This document shows, in pieces, positions 48,870-62,699 of a DNA stretch of 64,000 bases. The notes beneath the pieces are model-generated. The model saw nothing but the letters and a program-made list of their open reading frames with translations, ran no database searches and was not told where the DNA came from. Source of the stretch: Hofstenia miamia (Eukaryota > Xenacoelomorpha > Acoela > Hofsteniidae); contig CABFPE010000005.1 in NCBI GenBank assembly GCA_900660155.1, positions 3,916,120 through 3,980,119 of the forward strand. The letters are read 5' to 3'. The number at the start of each line of letters is the position of its first letter. The first letter of the stretch is position 1. Both the position numbers and the translations under genes were made by a program.

Positions 48870-51800
48870 GAGGTGCGGTTGTCAGAATCCTAGAAAAATA
48901 GAATTGAATATGATAAACTTTTTATCAATGGTTTAATTGGTTGCCTAGCAATTTAATGGAACCAGAACAATTCATTGCAATTTCAACGTGAATTGTTAAT
49001 GAATTGCAATTATTACATTTAAGACTAAAATTGTATTATTAAAGCTGAAGTTCTCAGGTTGGAAAGTTCTTTCATTGACAATGGTTGTAATGAATTTCAT
49101 CACATGCATAAAATAGATCGAATTAAAGTTGTTAAGTAGGTAGTTAGCTCTACACATACCCTTCCGAAATCCCTTTCTGTATAAGGCTGATGGAAATATC
49201 TCGGAAAAGCTACTATTTGCAGATTTTGTGTATTAAATGTAAGATCTTTCTAGAAAAAACGGAATGGAATTTTAAAAAAGTGCATTGAAGAATGATAATA
49301 GTTCAACAATAATATAAAAATATATATAAAATCAATACTATAAAAACATGGTCGTTTGTCTAAATGTTTTTTAAAATATTTTTTCAAAAAATCTTTCCCT
49401 GTTTGATATAAATATTGAAAATTTTTCTAGTTTTTCATCAGAGGGTTCGGTTTTACAATGGTAAATATCTGCATTGGAGTCCACAATAATTAATATATTA
49501 CGCCAACTAGCGGCTGTAGGTTTAATTAAGTACTTAAAATTTCGTGTCGGGTTTCTGTATAAATTTTGCTAATGTAGTGGTAGTAAAAATGTGTTTGAAT
49601 TCCTTATGATATAATAACCCATCTCCGTCAGAATTTTTTCGTTTTTAAAATCGGTCCGATCCTCTTGGAGCAACTCCAGCATAAAAACAATCCTATTCGC
49701 CACCAAGAACGGAAACTTGGCAGGACAATAGCTTACATATTTCTGAATGCTAAGAGAAAAAATTTGATATTCTGGTGCTCAAACGGCAGGTATTCGACCC
49801 ATAACAGAATTGCCTGAAATTTCGCAGAGTCATAGCTAACATATAGTCAAGTACAAAATATCAATTGCATGCCCTATTAATGTGATATATAATCAAACAT
49901 TTACCGAATATTATCGATAGCAGAATGAAACTAACAATTTATTGGTTTATAGATTAAATTGAATAATCATAAAATTTGTACCACTGTTAATGACTCGTAT
50001 TCCTAATCTATTTTTAAGATAAGTAAAATTTAATAAGGGCCAAATCGTTTTTAAAATTAGAGGGAAAACCTTGTTGAAATAGGGTTAAATAAAAGTGTGT
50101 TGTCTCAGTAACTATTGGAAAATTGTACATATCTATCGTAATCCTTAGAATATATAGCAATTTGTAAAATTGTGTTAAGCATTATGATAAAAATACAAAT
50201 ATAGTAAGTTAAAAAAGCATAATATTTTAAGACTATTTAATCAAAAATGTATAAAGGTCATCGCAAATATTTCCTGCAATTGGGCTCAGGAGTTAGTATT
50301 ATTAATGGATATTTGGTATATATTCGTGTGTTTGAGGATTTTCAAAGTAGATAGCTACACGCCAACACCGCCGCAAAATTTAAACTGCGTGAAACGTATA
50401 ATAACGTAATAACGTATTTCATATTAAAATTTATTTCATCAGGTTGTCGTGTTTATTTCGTTTTCCTTGTCATTCATTGAAAGAATTGCGGTTTTTAATA
50501 ACATTGTAATCATACGCGTTTATAGATAATGAGTTTTGAAGCACCTGCATATTCATTCAGGACCTACTCTGATAATGCTGAAGAATGAACATGACGTTTA
50601 TTATAAACTATTTTACAATTGTTAAACAGATAGGTTTTTTAATGAAAACATAATTTTTGTGTAAATACACAAATCAAAAATTTCATTTTTCAAAGTGAGC
50701 TTAATGGCCAAAGCTATTTCAAGGTGAACAAAAGTTCTAGTTAAAGTCATATAATTAGAAGTAAGTAGCCAAATACATTGTTCCTGACTTATGAGATTAG
50801 CTCATTGGCCCATGATGACAAAAACCTAATATTTTAGTCCTAAAAAGTGGTAGAGGCTTAATGAACTGATAGATTAACTTCCAGGGCCTCCAGTCCTCGG
50901 CAAAATGTATCAGTGACGGCGGAAACGGGGGCAATTGCTTCTCATTCAAAATTAAAATTTTCAGGAAAAATCTTCCTAAATTTTATAATTTAAGCATTAA
51001 AAATTCTTAGTTAAAATGATGGGTATTAAAGATGTATCTTGCCCCTAACCAAAATTCGTTCAGCCGCCATAGATTTCTGCTAGACACACAGCTTTATATT
51101 TAGTTAGTAAGCTTGAAAGATCTGAATAGATGTATGTTATATCTTGGTTTTGGTAAAATTTAAAAAATTGATAAAATACCTTCATTGAGTGAAGGCTTAC
51201 TATCATTCAAATACATTTTATGTGTTCACGAAAACTCATTTGTTAACAAATATTTTGTTAACTCTCTCTAATCAAACTCTATTTCAAATCAGCTGTATGC
51301 ACGAGTTTTTCTAACATGGAAATGTTTACAATGTTTGTTTATAACACGTAGGCAGTTCATTCCCGGAAGTTCGAAATCAAATATTCATCCGCAGTAAGTT
51401 CTAGTACTCTTCGAACTCCATGTCATCTAAAGATTTAGTTTCTACTTCGAGAAGCTCATTTACATATATGAAGCAGCAGACTTTACTTTAAATGTTTGAA
51501 GTATTTGTTAACATCTGAACTGTTGGGCAAGTAAACACATCATTGATTAAGAAGATATTCTTGTATTGATATTCTCTTATACTACTGGAGACAAAGACAG
51601 TGCTCTTTTACAATATCTGTAGTTTTCTTACTGTTTAAATATTTTTATGTAAACATTCGCTACAAATTCTCTCATTACATTTCATATATTTCAGAAAGTT
51701 TCAATGCGTAGTGGTACATTTTAGATTCAAATTTAAATTCTGCGTCATGAATGTTTTCCAGAACGAAATTTTCTGACGTATCGTTATGTAATAATTCTCT

Positions 51801-52070
51801 GAATTGGATGAATAATTTTATGTTCATGATATTTTGATGTTATTCTAAAATTGTTCTTGGATGCAGGGTGTTAAAATTATTGTTAGGTTATTGTTAAACT
51901 AGAATGAAAAGCCTTGCCATTAATTTCCACAATGCATACTGGAGGCTGGTTTAACCGATTAGACATTTTTATGCTTAGTGATTTCACATGTAAATATATG
52001 ACTTTATCCATTCATGTTATTTTCTTGATTTTTGCATTTATTTATAGTAATAATTTCAATACTTAAGTAG
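48870..52070. other. Intergenic, no gene seen
   Basis: AT-rich, no frames worth naming. Around 50340-50560 and 51270-51500 the sequence is more complex, with tgtttac and tgtttgttta, but nothing can be assigned. Confidence 0.5.
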
Positions 52071-52079
52071 CAGATTTTT

Positions 52080-52675
52080 TTAACAGCAACAGCACTGACA
52101 TTTAAGTTCTTGTAGAGTGACGTGGTTTTAAGTTTTCTTGCAATTTTTTCACAGTGTATTTATACAGAGAAATTTGAATTCAGTGTTGATTCTTTTAAAT
52201 CTATANCTGGAGGATTCATCTTCATTCGTTGACACCATTTCAATCTTAGTAGCCGTTGTTTGTTGGTTAAAAACGGTTTATGCACTGCTACACGTCCTTG
52301 GAGGTTATATTGGCAAAGAATTCTTTGGACTGTTTTTACTGTCACTGTCTCACCATCCATCCACTCACTCCTGAGCTCACTGGCCGTCATCTTCAGTTGG
52401 AATTTGATAATCTGACTAGCAATCTTCTTGAATTTGTGGTAGATTTTGGAGGGCTACTTGGTTTTTCTTCTTTTGGTGGCTCCCAGTTTGTAGAAATCTT
52501 TGAATAACTGCCCACAGCACTTTTGGACGCGTTGACCATGCTGGATAACTGTGCCAAAGAATTTCCATCAAGGTGTTTGGTGATAATAAGTTGCCAGACG
52601 GAATCAGATGTGTCTCTTGGCATAACGCGCAACTGTTATTGTAGAACAACTGTATAAAATGACTCACATGCAATA
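52080..52675 (-). mobile_element. Tc1-like transposase N-terminal fragment
   Basis: Minus strand. DSVWQLIITKHLDGNSLAQL and SSMVNASKSAVGSY form the first helix-turn-helix. VRLSNSN continues into the 52390-52160 frame with MTASELRSEW, VTVKTVQRILCQYNLQGRVA, HKPFLTNKQRLLRLKWCQ. This is the standard Tc1 paired-like domain followed by the approach to the first catalytic Asp. A single N at 52206 interrupts it there, and what follows (KESTLNSNFSV) looks like the catalytic start. The rest of the transposase is missing. A frame change separates the two halves. Confidence 0.8.
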
Positions 52676-52694
52676 TGNTATATATATATATATG
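52676..52694. repeat. (TA)n tract at a single-N join
   Basis: Short TA run right after the N at 52678. It is followed by gcagccttgtgcataatagt, which resembles a Tc1 left end in the opposite orientation to the fragment at 52.1-52.7 kb. Confidence 0.8.
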
Positions 52695-52699
52695 CAGCC

Positions 52700-55600
52700 T
52701 TGTGCATAATAGTTCGGACTAATGTTTTTCACATTAACGTTGTTCTCTTCGTTGTTACTGGTACTTTGAAAGTGTGAATGTACCTGTTAGCATTAAGCTC
52801 TAAGCTTAACATTTCTGACAATTGCTGAGTACTTATATCATTATTCAACGCAAAATTTGCGGTAAAACAATTTCCTTTGAAATACGAAAAATTATGCTTA
52901 CGAATTTTTTCAATGATCAAAGCCAAAAGTAATTTTAACCATTTCACATTATTAAAGAACCGGTCAAATTTCGCCATTAGCAAAATTAGGGCGCCCTTCT
53001 AAAATTCTAAACTAACATGCTGTTCCTAAGCAAATTTAGCCCTTAATTCCAAAATTTGTCCGCAGTTGAAAGTAGATTCGATAGATGGATATTTTGTGCA
53101 TGAATAGACAATTCACCGAATTTTAAACAAATGTGGGCTATGTGTTGTTGAGCATAAATAGATTGGTTGGTTTTTGTTCCATTTTTAATAATTTGAGAGT
53201 TTTTAAAATTATAGAATACTATTCTAAAATTGATTATTGTGATTGGATAATTAATGTTTTTTGGTTTGTAATAAAGGCATTGGCCCTAATTTTTGTGCGT
53301 GTTTTAGAATACAATAATGACAAAAAGTTCAGCAAAGTTGTTTTATTCACAGAAGCAGAGACATTTATAGATGTGCCTGATTATTAATGCAGATGGAGAT
53401 CCTTTGATGATTTGTTCAAAATTTCAGAGAATCAACAGCATTTCTGAGCTTATTGAAGATTATTGACGAAGTAATTAGTTATTGAAACTCCAGGTAAAGA
53501 ATTTTCACATTAATACCAAAGCATTTTTTTGTAAAGCACAATAAATAACAAGAATCAAATGTTTAATATGTTGTAGAAAAATCCAGATAGACATGCTTAA
53601 TGAGACATGTTGGACCTGGTTTTTTATTTATTTCTATAAAATTAGATAAGTTCAATGCCTATGAAATGTGTGTTTTCAGAAGGTGTTAAACGATACATGA
53701 CATGTGCCAATTGCAAAATGGTGATTTTGCTTAACAATGTTTAAGCTCCTTTGTTAATGTAAATGAACATTTGGAGAAAAAATGGAAGGAATTCTTTAAT
53801 CAATGAATATTTTTAAACAAATAATATCAACTTTAATGAGCTTTAATTTTAATGAAGTGCCTTTTAAACTAACCTAAAATTCATAAATATGTGATTCGTA
53901 GCAAAGGAAATTGATACGATGTAGTTGCGAACGAATTAAATTAAAAATATGCATTTTGTAATTGAGCAATAACGCCAAGCACTTTAATATTAATGGCGAA
54001 TTCTTTTTTGTAAATATTGTCAAATATCACCAATATCCAATTTGCGTCTTTATTATCGAACGCAGGGTCACGCTGAAAGATTTAATGAAGCAAACAAAAT
54101 GGCGGGAAAGAATGTTGATATTTTTAATAATAAATTTGTTTCAAACTTGACAAATGCACCTGGCATCGTATTTGAAATAAAAGCCCACAAGTTTCATTGC
54201 AGTCTATAAATACAAGACTGTTTTCTTAAAAATGGGCTTGTAATTTTGTATCACTTAAATTTTAATGTGCCTCTTTGTTCTATTCAGCGATGGAATTTTT
54301 TCCATGCTGAATTAATTGCGCAATTTATTTTAACTGATATTTTCACAATCAATCATCTCTGGCTTTGGAAATAGTTTTTCTTTCCGCCAATAAACTCTCT
54401 TTAACTCAAGAGCTAATTCAGCATTCGATAAAATTTCTAAATTTCACTTCTTTCTACCTGCTAAATTCACAAGAAAAATATTTGTTTTACTCGTTTTTTC
54501 ATTTGACGCTGGTTTTTGAAGGTGGTACCAGAGCAGACTGGTATTCATAATTTCAACACCTACAATTGAACTTTCTTTAATTTTCATTTTTATATTTTTC
54601 AGCACAGTATCCCAAATTGCATTTTATAAATTGAACACCGGACTTTATCTTTATGTGTACGCATTAAGTTGTATTCGAATTCATTAGATGAGTCTCTTTA
54701 CATTTCCAACATATTTTCAGTTAAAAAAGTGCGGGGGATTATTATGCACATTTAAAATATCAACATTGTATGGTTTTAAATTTTTAATAAATGCGTTTTT
54801 TGCACATAATAAAATTATAAAAATTTCTCTACTATTCAATAGCAGGGATGTAACTAGGACTCTGCTTTGCAGGTGCAAAGCGTTTTACCATCGTTGGATT
54901 CAGATGTTTTTGAAAATTTGTCTATGTTTTTGTCAGGGACGTCGTCAGAAATTTAAAATTGGGGACCAAAGAAAAAATGATCTGTTGTCAAATGAATAGC
55001 TTGCATTATGACATACTTAGATGTAAAATTTGACGGACATATGTTAATAAATAAAGTATAAATATAAACCCCATGAAAAGCCATTGAAACACAACAATTC
55101 TATTACAAATGCATGTGACAGTTCAGAAATAACACGAAAACTAAAAATGTTGTATATATTTTGGGGCGATATGCACCATTAGCTACCTTCTTGGCTAAGC
55201 CTCTGAAGTTTATCAATACTTTCTTATTCAATTTTTATTGTTTTTAACACAAGAACAGCGATTACTCCTTGAGAATAAATTTATATCCGATGTTTTTTGC
55301 TTTTGCGATTATTCTGATTTCTCACACATGCTTAGTTTTTTCGATGTAAGTTTATATTTCTTATTAATTTTTAAGAGTGTTAGTTTTCATCTCGTGCCTC
55401 TATTAAATATTGTATTTTTTCCTTTATGTAAAATTTTACTACAAATTTGAATGTAGTAGTTATTTGTGCAATTTGTAACAACGATTTTTACAAATTTCAG
55501 AAATATTGATGTGCAAATATTGGTGAAATCTGATTACCTTACAAATTTTCATGAAAATTTCAAGATAATAGGATTTCTTCAAAGTGTTCACATCAATATT

Positions 55601-58600
55601 TCTTAATCATTTGTGGCCATCTTTGTGTTAAATTCAAATTTTTGTCGGATTTGGCATGAATCAAAAGCAAATGCAATATTATTTTAGTTAGTTTCTACAC
55701 AGAAGCAAGAGGGGAAACTAAACGTCTGATATGAAAGTTCATAAGAAATTTGAATTAAAAATTTAACAATTAGCATTACGTCAAAACTAAATATTTTAAT
55801 TTTGAATAGCGTTTGAATGGAGTTCAGAAACGTTTGGCAATTAATGTGCACGGAAGAAAACCAATAACTTACCAAAAATCAAGGTGTTGAAGTTACATGA
55901 AAATGAAATGAAGGTGGCTGAAAGCGTTGAAAATTGTTTTCCTGATGCACTCTTGACTTCGTCCATGCTCATTTATATATATTTCATAAGGTTCTTTTTG
56001 GAAAATCTTTCTAACATTAAATATGATCAAGATCTCGATGCCTTTTATAGGTCTAACTTAGGCTTATTCAGTGCCCGCTTGGAAATTGTCGAAAGCTTGG
56101 TAAATTATGTAAACATTTTTAGTAGTGGCATTCATAATGATTTGAAAGTAAATGCTCTCAACGTGAGGTTGACCACTTTACCATATTCAAAGCCTGCTAA
56201 TTAATCAGCATGGGGCGGCTGCTTTAATCATTCGACCTAAACCAATTTAAAAGCAATTAATTTGTTTATTTAAGTACTGTCAATTATCCTTAATTAATGT
56301 TTATTTTTATTAATGGTGAACGCAGATCAGACGGCATTCAAACCAATCTCAAGATATCGTTGTGCAATAGGGCACCTCCTTCCTGAATCCAAATTTGAAG
56401 CTTCATTTTTCAGAAAATATATGTACTATTTTATATATATATATATATATTACATACTTTATAGAGTAATGCATAAAAATTTACAGTAATTTCGTGACAA
56501 TGTCAAACAGCGTATCTACCATATAACTGCTCTAGCTATAAAGCATGACTCCCAGATATACATTAATGAATTTTATCAAAGCCGTATTATTATGAAACAA
56601 TTCACATCACATTCGTTGTTCAACAAGAACTGAGTTACATATACATACCATAAAATAGGAGGGAAATCGTTTTTTATATTGGGTCAGAACACCAGTAAAG
56701 AATCTACGGGGGTATTTCGCGAGTGGGGTGGTAATTCCCTTCCGGGGAAAAAAGAATTATCCGCCGTAGAAACATCATTAGATTAATATGCAATAAAGTT
56801 AATATGAAACTAAAATACATTTAATGATGCACTTAGAAGTTAGTCAAACATTTTTTGAAAATTATTTACACATAATGAGATGCAGCGGGTAATCACAGTA
56901 GCATTCACTTGATATAAGGCTGCATTCATTATCGTTAATTTTTATGTGGAAGGAAAATGGAAGCAAGCAGGCAAGGTTTCCGTGTCCTTGTCTATCATAA
57001 GATACGTTGTAAAATGAACTTTCTCTGTATGTAGACAGTGCATTCTACACCAAGGTTATTGTTAGCTTAACTCAATTATTAAGCATGTTTAGGGCTAAAA
57101 CACTGATGCCCATGGTTAGGAAACGCATGCACCTCAAAAATTTCAAATATGATATGCCTCTAAGAAATGTATCATATAAACTTAAAAATAAATAAAAGGC
57201 AGCAATATCAATTGCCTCCATGTCCATGCTTGTAGCCTTTCCATGTGTGGTCATGTTTTAGTCTTAGAACTATATTAGTTAACAAACTGACAGTTTTACT
57301 TTACTGATTTTCTCACACTCTGTAAATAATTTATGTTAAACAAGTAATATGTAGTAGTTTTGGCATAAATACTTGAAGTCAGTGGCCTGCCTTTTTCATG
57401 TAGGGTCGCATGACAAGCCTTCAATGGAATCTTTACTAAATTTTGTATTAAAGTTAACTTCATTTAAAATATTCAATAACTAAGTCGATTTTTGTGTCAC
57501 TTTCGAACGTACTGCCATACATTTTTTAGAAGTATGGTAGCCGCTTGCTTTTTGGAATACTCATGTATTTGCGTTGTACATTACTCTAGATATGTAATAA
57601 ACAGTTTGCTTGTAATCACAACTTAGGATTAGAGTTAGTAAGAGTTTGGTATATTGTATTATCTTGTCATGAATTCTTTGGCCATAAACGTCAAATATCG
57701 TCAAATTTAGTTATACTTTAAATTGAAATTTACATTATCTGGGTGTAATTATATGTCCTGTATAAAATGACTTTCTATTTGTATAACATATGTGAAATGG
57801 TATTTTGCAATGCATAAATTCACTTCAACTTTGTCCAGGTTATGATTTAGTTAAACCCCTAAAGGTTGGACTTGTACCCCCGAAATTTCAATCCTAGATT
57901 CAATACTGTAGTCATCTTTGAATAAATAGTTACCCCAGCCTTGCTTTGAATCATTGCAGCACACTGTCGTTGTATGATTTCGACATACCACTCTATTGAA
58001 ATCTGAAGTTCTAGATTTAAATTTTATCGTATGGTGCATTTCAAATGAATGAACAATCATGCAAAAACATGAGCAATATTATAATTGGCAAATAATACAT
58101 TTCCTAGAACAAAATCACAATCTTTAGCTGTTTTTAAAATACACACTCGTTAAAAAACACTCTTCGTTTCAAATCTGCGTGCAAAAGAAATTTCGAATGC
58201 AGAATTCCAAAGGATTATCAACATAATTTTTGTTTTGAGTAGAAACGATCCATCTCCATAATTCTAGTTTTAAACTTGGTATTGCAACTATCCTCTTGGT
58301 ATATTCCTCTACACACGTTAAGATAACAATTTTAGGACTGTAGTTGGCGCTTGAAGAAAAACTGAGCTCTTTAGCTTAATGTTTGGCATATGGAAAGTAT
58401 TTTTACAAGATAATACAGACAGATCCTGTTAGCACTTATTATAATGAATACAGCATGATTAAAGTTTTATTTCTTCTGCAGCCTCATGCACAGAACTATT
58501 TTTGGGGTTGAGCATCGTTAAGTTGCAGCTTCATCACTCTTGTAAAAAATTTTCCTTAAACAAGGGAAAGTAGCCTCAAATTTCTACAAAATCAACAAAA

Positions 58601-58985
58601 ATAAAAGTAAACAGTACTTCGTGCTTCATTTTTCAGTTTTCGAGAAATAGGTAAAGTATAATTTTACAAATGTAATTTCGGCGAAAATTAACACGGTTGA
58701 AGTAAAAAATATTTTCAGACTCGTTCTTTTCATATAATTTTGTACTAGAATCATATAAAATATACTGGCAGACAGTTTTCTAATGAGTGTTAAGTTGTTC
58801 TAAGTAAAAAATTGAAGAAAGATCCACAAACGTTTTCATTTAAAATGAATCTTTAGTGCTATTGAATATGCACCGTATACTTCCTCATCTGGTACCATTT
58901 TCTAACTGCTTTTTTCCTCCATAACTAAGAAAGATGGCCTGAACATTCTTTAAGTACACTTAATGAAAAAAATAGATTTCGTCCT
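52700..58985. other. Gene desert, no gene recognised
   Basis: Open frames of 60-106 codons occur (for example 55884-56204), without family resemblance or splice logic. Blocks at 53960-54540 and 55880-56340 are dense in homeodomain- and forkhead-like motifs (ctaattaatc, ttaattaatgttta). A (TA)n run lies at about 56432-56450. Confidence 0.45.
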
Positions 58986-58993
58986 GTTTCCAG

Positions 58994-59360
58994 TGCCGGA
59001 TTTAGAGGGGGATCCCGAGATGAATCCCCCACCAAGATCTTTTGGCAAAGACCAGTCCAAGCTAGTCGCAGAAAACCTAGGCCTGATCCTACCTTTACCG
59101 AAAAATGTCAAATTTCCCTGAAAACAGTTTTCAGTATATGTAAGAACAAATTTATTTGTTTAATTCGCTTATGTTTCATTTATACTAAGCAATTATTGTT
59201 CAATCAAATCTTTGCATAATGCCACAAATTGAGTTTTAACAACAGTTAGCATCTGAAACGCAATATAGAGATTTGAGACGCTATAATGTAATATTCTTAT
59301 AGTATAGGAAAAGAACTCAATTCAAATGTGGAAAAAACATTTCCTATTCAAACCTAGTTG
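58994..59360. repeat. Direct repeat copy 1 of the composite block
   Basis: Aligns with 59550-59960: caagatcttttggcaaagac versus caagatttgttggtgaaaac, then ctagtcgcagaaa in both, ttgttcaatca in both, and gaa-tcaattcaaat near the end of both. Clearly diverged, so old. Confidence 0.7.
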
Positions 59361-59549
59361 CATTACCGCAATCACAATTGCCAAAATAAATTAATTCATG
59401 TCCATCTCTGTCTTTGATCAGTTTGGGTTAAGTTTTCTAAAATGGGTCAGGTTGCTTAGACTAAATTTCTAAAATGAGTTTATTGTTCACTTTAAAATGT
59501 CCTAGAATAGCAAAAGACAATAATAAAATCAGAGGCTCTGATGCAGTCT

Positions 59550-59960
59550 ATTTCAGTGGCAAATACCCCTATAGATCTACTCCCAACAAGATTTGTTGGT
59601 GAAAACCATTTCAACTAGTCGCAGAAAGCCTACATCCGCTCCTAATTTTCCCAAAAAGTGGCATATTTTGATGAAGAATAACATGATTGGATTTTGCTTT
59701 TCTTCAATATCATGAACGTCCATAGTTTTTCAAACATATGAAAGAACAAATTAATTCAATGTTTCATTTTCATTCAATCACTGTTGTTCAATCACATGTC
59801 ATCATAATACACAATTTTTTTTCAAGAACAGCTAGCAGAGATTGGAAATGCTATAATGAAATATTCCTACACGAATTACTGTATGAATTTTATGGTTATC
59901 CTATTTTTTAGCACAGGGCAAGAAATCAATTCAAATTTGGAAAATTCACTTCCCTGTTTA
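59550..59960. repeat. Direct repeat copy 2 of the composite block
   Basis: Mate of 58994-59360, ending where the Tc1-like fragment begins. Confidence 0.7.
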
Positions 59961-59964
59961 AAAA

Positions 59965-60654
59965 TGTGAGGTGACATGACATCACCCTCACTTGAAACAA
60001 CCAAAGACCACATTTTGAAGAAATTTTGTCTTCATGATAAGTGGAACCTTCTTTGGATTGTAGGCTAGCCATCTGTTATTTTGAGTGTTGTGCAGCTGGT
60101 CTTGACAAAATTTTTTCATCAGAGAAGAACTAGATTGCTCCTAGTTCAGATGAGTGTTTCACCTTGTTCAAACGTTTTTTAGCCTTGTCAGACGCCTTGA
60201 TCGGGCCTGTTCTGTGGGAAGTTGCCCTTTGCGCCTCTTGTATGAATGGTAGCGAAGTTCTTCATTCAAGGCCAGGGTCTTCCAACACTTTCTCCTGCAG
60301 TTGTTGGATGAATTCTGGTGTACGAACGGAATTAGAACGTCTGCTGTGTTGTTTTCTACACGCCACAGCCTCGTAGTCCCATCACAGTTCTTCATTTCAT
60401 GTCTTATTGCTTTTACAATGTTCAGAGAGCATTTTGCAGCTCTCTTGATTGCAGAATTGTGATGGCCGTCACGAATCATCATAATGCAGGTTACACATTT
60501 CCAATATTCAGGTGGCCTTCACTTGTCTTTCTTTGTTGCCTTTGGCATTTTGACACCACTGTGTTTAGGCTTCATAATTACATTCATTTTTTAAAGATAT
60601 CTAGACTAGATCTAATAAAAAACTAATATGATGCTTGGCAAATTTATCCCGAAC

Positions 60655-60658
<4 letters not shown>
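59965..60658 (-). mobile_element. Tc1/mariner-like transposon fragment abutting a TA tract
   Basis: Minus strand. SAIKRAAKCSLNIVKAIRHE is the helix-turn-helix; RYHSYKRRKGQLPTEQARSR followed by RLTRLKNV is the linker. Beyond, in other frames, come FFSDEKI (first catalytic Asp), QLHNTQNNRW and PLIMKTKF. The 5' end is sharp: at 60658 the inverted repeat, read inward, starts gggtgttcgggataaattt and is bordered by TA. The C-terminal part is lost. Confidence 0.75.
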
Positions 60659-60694
<36 letters not shown>

Positions 60695-61004
60695 TACATA
60701 TATATTCATATATACATATATATTCATATATACACATATATACATATATATGTTTATATGTATATACATATATATACATATATCCCTATAAATACATGTA
60801 TACATGTATATATATATATACACACATATAAATATATGCATATATATATATATATACATATATGCATATATATATATACATAAATATTCATATATACATA
60901 TATATGTATATATGTATATACATATATCCATATAGATACATGTATACATGTATACATATATACATGTATACACATATACATATATCCATATAGATACATG
61001 TATA
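60659..61004. repeat. Long (TA)n / TATACA-type satellite
   Basis: About 345 bp of TA repeats changing into tatacatatatac-like and tatccatatagatacatg-like higher-order units; the latter appears near both 60915 and 60980. The long Tyr/Ile/His frames on both strands are composition artefacts. Confidence 0.95.
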
Positions 61005-61085
61005 GCATTAATGTAACGTGTGCACTGAAAAAAATTATATACTATAAGGATACACCCCCACCAGAAATTCTTAGATCCGCCACTG

Positions 61086-62640
61086 CTTGTATTTCCCTCA
61101 TTTTTATGTAAAAATCACTCTAGGATGCAAGACTCAAATAGACCAAAAACACTAAGAACATTTTAGGAACTTGGCTACCCTCATGCCTTATCTTTGTTAA
61201 GGGCCAGCAATTTACCAGAAATATGATGTAGTGTCACAAACATTTTTAATTGCTAATATTGAATTAAGTAACTGAAGTCAGATGAAAATGTGAAATTGTG
61301 TAACTTTTTTTAGTGAAGAATATTTTGAAATATTTTTTCACATGGGTAAGGCGATAATTTTAAGAAAAAAATTTCAAAAAATTTAACCCTAGGGGAAAAA
61401 GTCGATTTTTCAAATTTTTCGCTAAAATGATGCTAAATATGCTGTTATTACAGTTAAAAATGAGCTATTAAAGACAAGTCGTGCGTGAGGGCGATAGAAG
61501 TTCAAAATTCGATTTTGAAAAATTAACTCCTAGGGATAAATTACTATTTTTAGACTTTTAGGCCACATAAACACGTTTTCTGGTCCAAGATATTTTTACA
61601 GAATTTGTTGGCTTTAAATATGGAAGTAGCTTAGATTTTCACTATCGAGTGATCTTACATTTGGTTTGTAATACTTCAATGATGAATTCAGGTCGAATCA
61701 TGTATGTTGTTTATTAAAGGAAACTTTTGTCAGTATGCTTTGAATGTTTGTTTACAATTATTGAACAAAATCAGTCTTTTATGAATAATTAGGCTTTCTT
61801 AGAGAGAAGATCTAATGAAATCTAATCTAAGGTAGTTTAGTTACAACCTAGCACTTATTCTAGAAAAAAAATTATGAATTTATGGGTGGTCTAACGCAGT
61901 CAAATTAAAAAATAGTGAGAAAAGTGGGGTTTTTGGCCAAAATCGACCCAAAACACTAAAATTTGAGTTTTTGATTTTTAATCCTTATTCAACTGAACAT
62001 CATTTATAGTCTGTGAAAGTTTCATCAAAACCCAAAAAGTCGATTTTCTAAACGAATTGCGCCTAATTATGTATTATTCAACAATAACTTATTACGATTC
62101 AAATTTGGTTTCTTTCATTTACTATTCAGATAAAAAATGCCAAGAAATGCAACCTAGTTCTTACATTTTGACATTTGAGAATCAGTTAAGAATCACTGGT
62201 GGGTGAGATTTTTTTCTGGTTTACTAAAGATAATTTACAAATAACAGGCAGAAGTCAATTGCACAACTATAAACTTTTCGTTCACATTGAATGTGAATAT
62301 CATGTACATTTTGGATGTTTGGAAGCTGATTTTGGATCATTAAAGAGCATTCCGCTTTTAAGTTTGTGAAAAATAACACTGTGTAACAAAAATTTTTTTT
62401 TCTTGTTTCTGGAAAACAAACTTCAGTTTCTACTTTCATACATTCAAATGAACTGCAAAATACGTAACATTTTCTTGAAACTTTGGGTTAGCAAAAATAT
62501 TTCATATTTATGTTTTCAGCATTTTAGTAATTGTTTCTTCAGTTTTTGGTACTAATTTTTGTATGATTTTGCTAACAAACATTATGTTTAGGTTTATAAT
62601 TTAAGTTCTCATCTATTGTTACTAGTAATCATAGAACGCA
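61086..62640. other. Non-coding flank, probably part of the element to the right
   Basis: No coding signal. Recurrent short motifs such as aaaagtcgatttt (61394, 62036) and ccctagggg/cctagggat (61386, 61530) hint at subterminal repeats of the transposon whose coding part starts at about 62756. No terminal repeat can be confirmed because the other end is outside the window. Confidence 0.3.
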
Positions 62641-62699
62641 TGTAATGTTTACTTTATTGATTCGAATTATTACCCCGCAGTTGTTGCGTGCAGTTAGAT

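Larger units (their letters stand above)
58991..61085. mobile_element. Composite block with hAT-type ends
   Basis: The left end reads cagtgccggatttagagggg; the right end, read inward, cagtggcggatctaagaat. Cagtggcggatc-like ends are common in hAT elements. The flanking 8-mers cctgtttc and cttgtatt match at five of eight bases, too few to prove a target duplication. Inside are two diverged direct copies of one sequence, a Tc1-like fragment and a long TA-rich satellite, so the element has been much rebuilt. Confidence 0.45.

Noticed and set aside
52695-53000. Tc1-like left end gcagccttgtgcataatagt
   Set aside because: No transposase and no matching right end follow; it lies just after an assembly N and a TA run, so an element cannot be drawn.
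54835-54975. Two cagggatgtaactagg / cagggacgtcgtcag strings
   Set aside because: Reminiscent of transposon ends, but both point the same way and no element can be bounded.
60628-61008. Long Tyr-Ile-His open frames on both strands
   Set aside because: They are translations of a TA/TATACA satellite.
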